From: Capsicum annuum
Taxonomy: Eukaryota; Streptophyta; Magnoliopsida; Solanales; Solanaceae
Direction of reading: 5' to 3'
Assembly: GCF_002878395.1 (NCBI RefSeq)
Contig: NC_061111.1
Location: forward strand, 29,809,545-29,873,544
DNA length: 64,000 nucleotides
The position numbers and the translations under genes were made by a program. Shown here piece after piece: positions 35,026-46,546 of this stretch. Position 1 is the stretch's first letter; the number at the start of each line of letters is the position of its first letter. The notes beneath the pieces were generated by a model, which ran no database searches, was not told the DNA's origin, and saw only the letters and a program-made list of their open reading frames with translations.

Positions 35026-35646
35026 TATCACACCTTGAACCAAGGATCTGGCCACGATGTAAATCCCATACCTCAAGGCCCAAGAAACCCCTTAGCGTAT
35101 AATCATAAGCATAATCCATACATAAATCAAAGTGCATAAGATATAGTAGTATTTAATAAAGATTCATTATAATACAAATTTGTCAAGAAAATTATTACAA
35201 TACAATACTCAACTCTCATTGATGAAGCTTCTAATGAAAACTAACTATCTAGATTGGAATAATGCCCCCAACTGGACCATATACTGAAAGACTTAACATA
35301 TAAGTAAATGTCTTCCAAAGGATGGATGGCTCACCAATTCTGTCAAATCCTAAGTGTTCTATTGATGTGATGGACTATAGGACTATACCGTAAAACCTAA
35401 AATATAGAGGGTGAATACACAAAGGTACTGGTATGTAGAAATATCCAAAAATAAAATATTTTTTATACAACATAAGTGAGAGAATTTCATAAAAACATGT
35501 CATCATAAAAGATTTGGAAATACATGGGCATAATTTGGTGAGCTTTAAAAATTTTCTCATAATCATGACTCAACTCTTTTTCTTACTTCGGATCTAGAGG
35601 GTACACCCTACATTTCTAGTACCCACGGGCTATATGGGTCCACCAT
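35026..35646 (-). repeat. Element D 5' LTR, proximal part (split by E)
   Basis: This is the last ~620 bp of a minus-strand LTR, ending (as gtgtgata) before the primer site. Insertion of E at 35,647 separates it from the remainder at 48,590-50,196. Rejoined they give about 2.2 kb, a normal LTR length for this group. Confidence 0.75.
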
Positions 35647-38246
35647 TGTAACACCCCACAAAACTCTAAGCTCAACTCAGCCCTTAGAGCTTGATAAGGG
35701 GTCCCATACTTAGAAAATTTTAGCTAAGTGTTTACACTTAGAATTATTTTAGCCTTCATAATTTGGAAATCTGATTTCATGACTCTTATGACCTTTAAAT
35801 ATCGATTTTTAGGTTGATTTATGATCAGGAATGTCAGTAGTTATCCTCGAACAAGTTTTGGATTTTTCGGACCTCATTTGATTCAAGTTTAGGAGTCCAA
35901 ACCAGTGGATTAATGTGATCTCGATGCACCGCGTCGCCTATTGCGTTGATAAAATTTTTTTCCAGTTCCAAGTGTCAAATTTTAGTGAGCCGATGCAGAC
36001 TCGTCACGGCATGGCAGCCATAGCATTGACTCCATGATGCGATATGCATCACTAGGCATAATTTCTGCTTATTAAAAATCGCATCCAGAGGGGTAATTGG
36101 GTAATTTTCTTACCCTATTCAACCCCAAAAACAAAAAATTAATCATTCCTAGGGCATAATATTCATTTATTTCTCTCAAATTACTCAAGAACAAACCCTA
36201 AGAAATCTGCTTTCAAGGGTCAATCTTTAAAAACACTACTTCAGTCTTCATTAATTCAAGTACCAAGGTATGTGAAGTGTTCATCCAAGGGTTTCCTTCC
36301 ACCCTTAGAGTTCAAGAATTTTTTTTAAAACTTCAAATTTATTTATTTCATAAATTCCATGATGAGTTTGATTGTATCTATGATTATGATGTTAATTAGG
36401 TTTCTAATGCATGACTTATTACAAGATTCATATAAATTAAGTTGACATGTATGTTATATTATGTGAATTCATGTTTAAACCCTTGAATTGTAAATTTGGA
36501 ATTTGAAATCATGATGTCTACATGTTGTTTGGTATTATGTTTATAGATGATGTTCCCCCAAGTGTTTGATAAATTGCTTATGTGAATTAAATGGGTAAAT
36601 CATGACATGCTAGCATATGTGCAAGCTTATGTCCTACAAGTGTTTGAAAAATATCCCTATGAATGAGTTATGAACATTGTAATACTTTTAAGATCATGCT
36701 ATGTTTACTTTTCATACTATCGAGTCCTAGGGGTATTTAATACCCGACAATTTAGCTATTTACCTAAAATTATAGTAAGCTACAAAATAGTATCAGTGAT
36801 GTTACGAATAGTAGTACTCAAAAATCAGTCATAGTTTAGTATTCAGTCAAGAACTCAGTAGTGTCACAAATAGTAATGCTCAGTAATTAGTCACAGTCTT
36901 ATTTCAGTATTCAGTTAAAACCACAGTAAACTCAGTAGTATTCCATCAGTCAACAAAACCAAGTAAACTCAGTTCAGTCAAACAAAACGATCAGTAACAA
37001 ATCATTTAAGTCTAGTATAGTGTAGAAATCTATTCAATGTCTACTCAGATGGGAGAAAGATTAAGCACTGAGCGAGAGCAGGGATGATGGATTCCTTGTC
37101 AGATAGATAGGGTCGTTAGTAGCAATCTCTATACTCCAGAACTATGTAGCTAGCATAGGATGAGGAGTCACCCATCAGTTTAGGCTTGACTACCTCCCAG
37201 GGGTCACCCATCCTATTAGGCTTGACTTTGCCCAGGTGTCACCCATCAGTTAGGCCTGGCATGCTGGTTTTCCTATGTTAATACCCATGGCTCGATATTA
37301 GCACCCATCCAACTGGGGTTACAGGTTGGACCCCAAAAGATTAGATTTAAGGCATGTCAGTTAGATGAGTACCTCCCACAGTTTTATTTTTAGCTCGATA
37401 TAGAACTCAGTTTAGTTCTACAGATTTATGACTGTCAGATATAGTCACCCAACTCAGTATAGAACTCAGTTCAGTTCTATAGATTTACAACTGTTAAGTA
37501 GAGTCAACCAACTTAGTATAGAACTCAGATCAGTTCTATAGAATTAGGATTGTCACATACAGTCACTCAGTTATTAGTAATACTATATCAGTAAACTCAG
37601 ATATCAGTAAATCAATATTTAGAACTCCATATCCAGTATTATTAGGACCTCAGTTACAGTTTATGTATTCCTGCATGTACTCTTATTTAGTTATGTTCAT
37701 ATTACTAAGTCAATTATTGTTATTGCATATGAACCCATGCATATCAGCCTACCTCACTTAGCATACCAATACATTCAAAGTACTGATGCATACTTTTGTT
37801 TTATGCTATGATGTCTTATATTATAGGTTCAGATGCACGAGCTCCTGACCATCCTTAGCAGCCCGAATTACTAGCAATAGATTAGTGATGATTCCTCATA
37901 GTTCGAGGATGATGATATCTTTTAGTATTTTAGTAGTTCAATATTTTAGTAGGTGGGGTTAGTTGGGGATTTAACCCATCAACTCCCTATTCAGATAGTT
38001 AGAGGCTTTCAGACTAGAGTATTTCTGATAGATATTTTAGAATTCAATTTTTAGTATTCAGTATTTGTTTTCAGTTATGAATCTTATGGTGATTTCATCT
38101 ACCTTCTATATTTATTTCAATAATATTAGTATTGCAGTGTTATTAGTATTCAATGCTCACAACATGTACCAGTCATGGGTTAGCTGGTGGTCCTTCAGGT
38201 TCACTAGCACCATCTAGCATTTGGGGTACAGACTCGGGGTGTTACA
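35647..38246 (+). repeat. Element E 5' LTR
   Basis: It starts TGTAACACCCCACAAAAC and ends CTCGGGGTGTTACA, again with the 11-bp inverted terminal match. At about 37,399-37,575 it has three tandem copies of a 59-bp unit beginning tatagaactcag (starts 37,399, 37,458, 37,517). A run of agtca/cagta-rich sequence surrounds it. Confidence 0.9.
37399..37575 (+). repeat. 59-bp tandem triplication in the E LTR
   Basis: Three units of 59 bp start with tatagaactcag at 37,399, 37,458 and 37,517. A corresponding set lies at about 47,750-47,930 in the 3' LTR, so the repeat predates insertion of E. Confidence 0.8.
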
Positions 38247-38250
38247 AACT

Positions 38251-38258
38251 TGGTATCA
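38251..38258 (+). other. Element E primer-binding site, tRNA-iMet type
   Basis: TGGTATCA follows the LTR by four bases. The usual continuation GAGC is altered to aata. Confidence 0.7.
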
Positions 38259-38469
38259 AATAATATGGTTTAACAAAGTTCTAGGAAGTCTAAAAGCCAT
38301 ATGAAGTAGAGTCTTATGCATGGGTGTGTAGCACGCCACACTTATGGGAAAGAGGTTATGAGATGTTTTAGGAAAAGTTTCCCTTCTTTCAGTATTCAAG
38401 TCGTTTGAGTATGCATAAACTCACAATAAACTCTTAGCCTAATCTTTTTCTTCTTTTAGTTTATAGAAC

Positions 38470-39560
38470 ATGCCTTCCAAAAAGAACAGAAGAAGAATAG
38501 GAAATCAGCTAGCCCCTCATCCCATCTAGGTAGATCCTCTGGATGAGCATGCCTCCCATGCAGAATTTAGGGATGCATTTACTACTCTAGATAATTTAGT
38601 ATCATCCTAAACTAAATGACCAGCTATCATTCCAGCCAACCTAGTGGCCAATACTGCTGTAGCTAGAATTCAGGACTTTACATGAATAAACCCCTATTAT
38701 TTATTGGTTCTAAGTAAGATGAGGGCCCACATGAATTCATTGATTAGGTGTAGAAAGTCATAGACATTATGGGAGTGACTTCTAGTGAGAGTGCTGAGTT
38801 GGCTGCATATCAGTTGTAGGATGTGGCTCACTCATGGTTCAAGCAGTGGAATGTAAAATAGGTAGTAGATGCAGGGCTCATAGAATGGGAGGAGTTTGCC
38901 ACTATTTTCTTTGATAGGTTATTCCCACTGCAGTTGAGGTATGAAAAGGTTGTATAGTTTATTGATCTGAAGTAGGGCAACATGACAGTATAAGAGCATT
39001 CTCTCAAGTTTACTCAGTTAGCTTGGTGTGCCCCTTATATGGTAGAAGATAGCAGGTCTAAGATCAATAAGTTTGTGTTGGAAGTGTCTAACAGTATGGT
39101 CAAAGAGTGTAGGACCGCAATGCTAATTAAAAAGATGGATATATCTAGGCTCATGGTCCATGCTCAACAGATAGAGGAGGCTAAAAATAAAGAGAAGGAG
39201 AGGGAGAATAAAATTGTGAGAACAGGTAGCTTCAACTTTGTTTACCTTAAGTTAGAGGGTAGAAATTGTCCTCAGTTCTATTCAAAATAATTAGTTCCAG
39301 CTCCATCCTCAGCTAGTACTCCAGTGCTGAAATTTAGAGATAGGGCATTAGGCCCTCAACCCCAAGGTAATGTTAGTTTTGCCAGAAATTAATCCTCTTA
39401 GCTATAAGTATGGCAAAAACTATCATAGTGATTGTAGAGCTGACACTGGAGTGTGCTTCAGGTAAGGCAAGCCAAGCCATCAGATTCGGGAGTGTCGGGT
39501 AGTTGCTTAGAAAGGTAGGGAGTTGCGCCAATAGGGCTAGTCCCATCAGTCGTCAGTTCC
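38470..39560 (+). pseudogene. Element E gag
   Basis: The ATG at 38,470 begins MPSKKNRRRIGNQLAPHP. Stops and frame changes are frequent. A 83-codon open stretch at 39,039-39,290 covers the end of the gag core (SKINKFVLEVSNSMVKECRT, then MLIKKMDISRLMVHAQQIEE). At about 39,400-39,497 are two zinc-knuckle remnants (YKYGKNYHSDC, then VCFR, a stop, GKPSHQIREC). The first has both leading cysteines changed to tyrosine; the second has a stop at its second cysteine. The arrangement is the same as in T1. Confidence 0.8.
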
Positions 39561-39659
39561 AGCCAGTTTCCTAACTCAGCAGTGTGCCTCTTCCAGTGCC
39601 ACTAGTGGGCAACGCCCATATAGACTCTACGCTCTTTAGTCACGATAGGATTAGGAAAG

Positions 39660-42600
39660 TTCTCCTAATGTGGATAGTGGTACGTTACAAGTTTTTCATT
39701 TATATATTTATACTTTTCTAGATCCATGAGCTTTCTTATCCTTTGTAACTCCTTATATAGCTATTGACTTCCGAGTTAGTCTTGAAATCCTATCAGAGCC
39801 TTTTTACAGTCTCTACCCTAGTGAGTAAGTCTATCATAGCTCGATGGGTACACAGGAACTGTCTAGTTATGGTATCTCAGAAAGTCACTTCAGCAGACTT
39901 AGTAGAATTAGAGATGACAGATTTTGATGTCATTCTCGGCATGGACTAGCTTCATTCATGCTATGCCTCAGTTGACTGCAGAAATAAAATTATCCAATTC
40001 CAGTTCCCAAATAAACCTGTCCTAGAGTGGAGGGGTAGTACTTAAGAACTACAGGTCACCTTGTTTCTTACCATAGAGTGAGAAAAATAATATTTTAAGG
40101 ATGTATCTATCATCTCTTTCGAGTCCAAGACTCTAGTTCTGATACCCCTAATTTTGAATTAGTGTCAGTAGTATGTGAATTCCTAGATGTGTTTCCCGAA
40201 GATCTTTCCAGAGTTCCTCTCGAAATGGAAATTGACTTTGGAATCGACCTTCTTCCAAATACTTAGCCTATACCCATTCTGCCATACAGAATGGCTCTAG
40301 CAAAACTCAAGGAATTAAAAGAACAGTTAAAGGATCTCCTAGATAAGGGATTCATCAGACCCAATGTGTCCTCATGGGGGTGCACCAGTTCTATTCATGC
40401 GCAAGAAAGATGGTTCTCTCATAATATATATAGACTACCATCACCTAAATAAAGTTACGATCAAGAATAAGTATCCCCTTCCCAGAATTGATGACTTTTT
40501 TGACCAACTTCAGGGTACTAGTTACTTTTCTAAGATAGACCTCAGATCAGGCTATCATCAGCTTAGATTTAGGGAATGCAACATCCAAAAATAGATTTCA
40601 AAACTCGATATTGTCATTTCAAATTCTTAGTCATGTCATGTGGTTTTACCAATGCCCCAACAGCTTTTATGGACTTGATGAACCATGTGTTCAAGCAGTA
40701 CTTGGACATGTTTTCCATAGTCTTCATAGATGACATTCTTTTCTACTCCCGCAGTGAACATGATCATACAGACTATCTAGAATAGTATTATAGAATCTCA
40801 CAAACTATCAGCTATTTACCAAATTTAGTAAGTGCAAATTTTTGTTAAGGTCAGTAGCTTTCCTCGACCATATCATTTTTGATGATGGCATTAGAGTCGA
40901 TATCTAAAAGACTAAAGTAATGAGAAACTGGCCTAGACCTATCTCTCCATCAGATATTAGGAGCTTCTTGGGCTTGGATGGCTTTTATTGGTGGTTTATT
41001 AAGGGATTTTTCTCTCAAAAGAAAGTCAAATTCCAGTGGTCAGATTCTTGTGAGAAGAGTTTTCAGGAGTTGAAGACTCGACTCACTACATCCCTAATTT
41101 TGATTCTACCAGATGGTTTAGACAAATTTATGGTATATTATAATGCTTCTAGGGTTGGTTTGGGGTGTGTTTTATTGCAGAGAGGTGAGGTCATAGCCTA
41201 TGCTTTTAGATAGCTTAAGACCTATGAAAAGAACTATCCCACTCATGATCTTGAGTTAGAGGTAGTAGTGTTTGCCTTAAAGATTTAGAGGCATTATTTG
41301 TATGGAGTGCACGTTGATGTGTTCACTGACCATAACAACCTGCAGTATTTGTTCTCTTAGAAAGACCTTAACCTCTATCATAGAAGGTAGTTGGATTTGT
41401 TGAAAGATTATAACATAAATGTTCTATACTATCTGGTCAAGGCCAAAGTAATGGTTGATGCTCTCAGTAGGATGTCTATGCATAATGTTGCTCACGTGGA
41501 AGATAATAAGAAAAAGTTAGTCCAGGAAGTTCATCATCTTGCCTAACTAGGTGTTTGCTTAGTCGATTTAGCAAAAGGTAGTGTATGGGTGCAGAGTAGT
41601 TCAGAATCATCTCTAGTTTCCGAAGTAAAGGAAAAGCAGGACAAACATTCCAGTCTTGTTAATTTGAATGAATCAGTCAGAGATCAGAAGCTAGAGGTTT
41701 TCTCCTAAAGGAGAGATAGTGTATTACGTTGTCAGGGTTGGTCAGATATGTCTAATGTAGATGACTTGAGGCAGTGAATTCACGTAGAAGCGTATGGTGC
41801 ACGCTACTCAATTCATCCAGGGGCCACCTAGATATACTGCCTCTTGCATGAAGTCTATTGGTGGAGAGGGATGAAGAGAGATATTGCAGAGTTTATGGAA
41901 AATGCTCATCATGTCAGTACGTTAAGATTAAGCACTGAAGCCTAGTGGGACTATACAGGAGTTTGGTATTGAAACTTAGAAGTAGGAGGAGGTGAACATG
42001 TATTTTTTGATGGGTTTGCCCTACACTCTTCGTCAACATGATTTAGTTTAGGTCATTATATATAGGATGACCAAATCAACTTATTTCCTACCAGTCCTAC
42101 CTCTTATTTAATTGAGGATTATGCCAAGCTCTATGTTAGAAAGTTAGTCAGATTGCATGGAGTTCCATTATCCATCATTTCAGACAGAGGTACGCAGTTT
42201 ACCTCTCATTTTTGGAAAGCTTTCCAAAAGGGTCTTGGTACCCAAATTCACCTCAGTACAACCTTTTATCCTCAGACAGATGGTCAAGCAGAAAGGATAA
42301 TCCAGACTCTAGCAGAAATGTTAAAGGGGTGTGCCATTGACTTTAAGGGCAGTTGGGACGACCATTTGCCATTGATTCAGTTTGCATATAATAACAACTA
42401 TCATTCTAGCATTAAAATGGCTCCATTTAAGGCAATTTATAGGAGGAGGTGTAGATCTCCCATCAGTTGGTTTCAAGTGGGTGAGGCCGCAGTGGTAGGT
42501 CCTGACTTTATATTTGATGCTTTAGAAAAAGTTCAGTTGATCAGGGAAAGGCTTAAGACAGCTCAAAGCCAAGAGAAATCGTATGTCGATGTGCACAGAA

Positions 42601-43060
42601 AGGATCTCGAGTTTAAGATTGGGGATTATGTGTACTTCAAAATATCTTCTATGAAAGGAGTAATAAGGTTTTGCAAGAAGAGGAAACTCAGTCCTCGGTA
42701 TGTCAGTCCTTATTGAATTCTCAGTCATTTGGAAAGGTAACCTATGAACATGAGTTCCCTTTAGACTTAGCTTCAGTCCATCCAGTGTTTCATGTCTCCT
42801 TGCCAAATAAATTCATAGGTGACCCAGCAGTTGTAGTCCTAATAGAGGGTATAGATGTTCAAAATAGTCTCTCTTATGAAACGGCTCCATTAGAAATCCT
42901 TGATTATCAGATTCGTAGACTGAGGAACAAAGAAGTCCTTCTAGTCAAAGTTCTTTGGCGAAATCAGTCCGTTTAGGGATTTACTTAGGAAGCAGAAGAA
43001 AATATGCGAACCAAGTATCCTCATCTTTTCTCCACAAACTCAGATTCAACTCAAGGTAAT
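39660..43060 (+). pseudogene. Element E pol: protease, RT, RNase H, integrase, chromodomain
   Basis: Protease remnant 39,764-39,949 ends VILGMD and then a stop in place of Trp, as in T1. Reverse transcriptase spans about 40,230-40,785 in two frames ([14 protein letters not shown]; catalytic [10 protein letters not shown] at 40,720-40,749). RNase H is about 41,090-41,370 (YNASRVGLGCVLLQRGEV, then VFTDHNNLQYLF). Integrase 42,153-42,716 is the longest open stretch, 187 codons; Asp 42,183 and Glu 42,291 keep the 35-residue spacing. The chromodomain-like tail spans about 42,860-43,030 (LSYETAPLEILDYQIRRL, then VKVLWRNQSV). The part around the first catalytic Asp of integrase is badly scrambled (41,930-42,060). 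Confidence 0.9.
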
Positions 43061-43346
43061 AGTTTTTTTTTAATTTACTCAAATCTATATTCATCTTTCA
43101 TTTATGAGTTGGATATTAGTTCAGCTGCATAGCATTCTCATATCATGCATACCCTCATAAAATAGCTCAGTCATGTATCATGTCTTTAAAATTTAGTCAT
43201 GCATCAGTTATGCATGTTCAGTATAATAATTCAGTACATCATTAATTCATTCATAAAATTATGCTTCAATTGTGCATGACCAGTATGTACATTCAGTTTA
43301 TCAGTATTGTCAGCTTAGTCATACTCATTCAAGGATGAATGTTTCC

Positions 43347-43356
43347 AAGGAGGAGA
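43347..43356 (+). other. Element E polypurine tract
   Basis: AAGGAGGAGA lies three bases before the TGTAAGTCCCC start of the 3' LTR, preceded by the typical ttcaaggatgaatgtttcc. Confidence 0.8.
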
Positions 43357-43811
43357 TATTGTAAGTCCCCATAAAATTCTAAGCTCAACTCTGCCCTTTC
43401 AGCTTGATAAGAGGTCCCATACTTAGAAAATTTCAGCCAAATGTTTACACTTAGAAATATTTTATCCTTCATAAGTTGGCAATCTTATTTATGACTCTTA
43501 CGACCTTTAAATATCAATTTTTAGGTTGACAGTTCTTCCCGAACAAGTTTTAGATTTTTCAAACCTCATTGATTCAAGTTTGGGAGTCCAAACGAGTGGA
43601 TTGATACGATCTTGATGTGCCACATCACCTATTGCATAGATAAATATTTTTCCTAGTTTCCAGTATCAAATTCTAGAGAGCCGACACAAACTCGGTGCGG
43701 TGTGTCAGCCAAAGCATCAACCTCATCGATGCGGCACGCCGGCCTATACGTCATTGGGTACGATTTCTTCTCATTAAAAGCCGCATCCAGAGGGTTAATT
43801 AGGTAATTTTC

Positions 43812-46546
43812 TATAACACCCCATATTCAAGTACGTGTATTGGTGTATTCAAGTACGTGTATTGGTCTTATTTATATGGAATTCATTTTTTTATTTTATT
43901 TATACCGGAATTTGCCCGTCTATGGTTCCATGTGAAGGTTATTGAATAAGATTTCCAATGATATAAATATTTCCAAAATGGATGGGTTTAAGATATAATT
44001 TAGCACGTTTGAAACTATAAAATGGTGGCCGGGATATTTGGGAATAGTAAATGTGCAGGAAAATTTCCTTCACAGAAACTACTGAGGCCAGCAAATTTTT
44101 GGATCAACTTCGAATGATCATAACTCCCTTAATATAATGAACTAGGAGAGCTTCGACCTACGAAAAGAAATATCTTTGAGTCTTCTTTCCAATGCAATTG
44201 GTTTTATCCAAATCCAACGTCTCAGTAAGGAGTTATACTCGTTTTACTTCAGCCTATCAAAACAGATTTTTAGGGTCAACTTCAAACAACCATAACTCCT
44301 TGTACAGGACGAATTGGGTGGCCTACTTTATATAAAATTAAATCTCTTTGAATTATCCTTCCAACGATACCAGCTTCTCCCAAATCTGATATCCGAGCAA
44401 AGAGTTATGGTCGATCTACTTTAGCTTATCAAAACAGTCCACCAAATGACAGATTTGACATTATTTAAATTTTAGAGGCATTTTGGTCATTTCCTATTAA
44501 TTATGGACGGAATATGTGTATATATACTTGTATATGAGTTCAAAAACTCATTTTCATCATCAATCATTGAGAAAGAACAAAGCCTAGCCAAATATGACCT
44601 TTAAATTACTTTTGATTCAACCGTAGAAATTCCAAAGTAATCCAATAACTTTGTTTGTCATCTCGAGAGCTTCGAATGACACCTATTATTTGTGCAAATA
44701 GGATTGCATAATCAAGAGGTGAATTCTAAGGTATGAATATTGTTTTCCTTTGTTCTTTTCCATATGTATATGTGTGATAGAGGATTATATGTATTGGATG
44801 TTATTGAAAGGTGATGGAAATAGGGTTATGGACTATTTTGCATGGTTTGGTTGTATCAAATTGTGGAAGGTAGATATGGTAATTGCGTTATGAAAGGTGG
44901 ATATGGTGATATACTATTGAATTGATGATTATTTATGTCTACGGCTCAATTTGATTTAATGGATTGGTTGGAAGGATAAATGAATCCAAACTTGATATTG
45001 GAGGATGTTGTATGAATATGCATGGCATGTAAATGTAATTGGAGTATAAGAGGGTTAAGGTGACACCCTTTATGGTGTAATTAAGGCTTACTACTTAACC
45101 ACTAGTTTGGTGAATTCAAATAATTGAATTGTGACGTTTGGTTGCTAATACTAGATTGGTATATATGTTCATTGTAGATAAGTAATCCAAAATGACGGGA
45201 AGTCCATTTGGGACTAGTATTGAAGGTTGACAGTCAGGTATGTAAAGCATACTCTATACCATATCTTTGGCATAAAAGTGAACAATTGTTCTATTAAGAA
45301 AGTTTTGAAAGTTATTCAATAACATGTGATCCATAATGGTTTTGTATGATGTCCTATGTTACTAATGAACTTGTTTCCACCATACAAGATGTCAAGACAT
45401 TCCAATATTTACTTGTTTTCCAAATCTTACATGTTTATTGAACTAATGAATGTCAGAAGGTATCCGGTTACTCAAACAAGATCCATGTGCTATTAATGAC
45501 TCCAAAACGTTTCATTGATATACCAATAAGTTCCTACTTCATTGTTATGGCATTAATGACTCCAAAACACTTCATTGATGTGCCAATGAGTTCTTACTTC
45601 ATTATTATTACATTGATGGTCTATTTATATGTCTCTTATTAATGTATCATTGTTTCAAAGTATCAAAAATACGGTGGCAACCGAAATAACAATCTCAAAG
45701 ATTAATTGAACTAAGTGATGGAAGTTCTCTCTTATCGGGTGGTATCCCAAGGGCGTAAGCCTATCATGGGTCGATCCCTTTTTATGTGTTTATGGGTGGT
45801 ATCCCAGGGGCATAAGCCTATCATGGGTCGATCTCAGTTGATATGTACTGGAGACAGCCTAATGGTTACAGTATAGTACAGTAATGATTACAAAGATGAT
45901 AAGAACAACGGTAAAGTGATTGAATAAATACAATGTACAGGTTTTAACAAGTTCTACTAAGTGTGGTCCACTCCTATTACGATTTATTCACTTGTTTCTG
46001 ATTTCTATTGGCCTCTTATATCATATGTGATTATCTACAGCTTTACATACTCAGTACATATTTCGTACTGACGTCCCCTATAGGGGACCTGCATTTTATG
46101 TTGCCGACACAAGTACCTCTGCTCATACACTGCACAAGTAGGAGCCAGGATATCCAGCTACTTTTGGTGAGCTCCAGTTTGATTTGGGGCTTTCTGTGTC
46201 ATATCCAGTCACTTTCGGTATTGTATAGAAGTTAGTTATATGGCGGGGTGTGTCCCGACCTTAGTTAAACTCTGTGTATTGTCTATAAGCTTTGTAGAAC
46301 TAATGTACAGTCAAGGTGGTGTTTTATTAATAAACGTGATGGCTTCAATGGACAAGTATTGTATATATATATATATGCGTTCTCGAGCTTATACAGGTGA
46401 TTATTTCCTTTATATGTGACATAATGCTGTCTGAATTTTGGGTTGTCATAGAGGTATGCATGGAAAGTATAAGGTTATGAGCTGGTTCTCCCGGGCCTCC
46501 TCGATTATAGGTGCCAGTCCGCCCTAATAGGATTTGAGGCATGACA
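43812..46546 (+). mobile_element. Solo LTR F inserted in the E 3' LTR
   Basis: A 2,735-bp insertion begins TATAACACCCCATATTC (TG to TA) and ends GAGGCATGACA. It has no primer site, polypurine tract or coding motif, so it is read as one LTR left by recombination. Flanking ttttc (43,807-43,811) and ttttt (46,547-46,551) fit a 5-bp duplication with one change. It carries a TATATA box at 44,519-44,525 and AATAAA at 46,329-46,334. Internal repeats are a ~172-bp tandem duplication (44,101 and 44,273), a 60-bp duplication (45,492 and 45,552) and a 57-bp duplication (45,737 and 45,794). At the 3' end a short tatatata run begins near 46,363. Confidence 0.75.
44519..44525 (+). promoter_or_regulatory. 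LTR F TATA box
   Basis: The sequence tgtatatatac lies about 700 bp into the LTR. It is followed by a C/A-rich presumptive transcription start (tcattttcatcatcaatc), as usual for plant LTR promoters. Function is inferred from position only. Confidence 0.5.
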
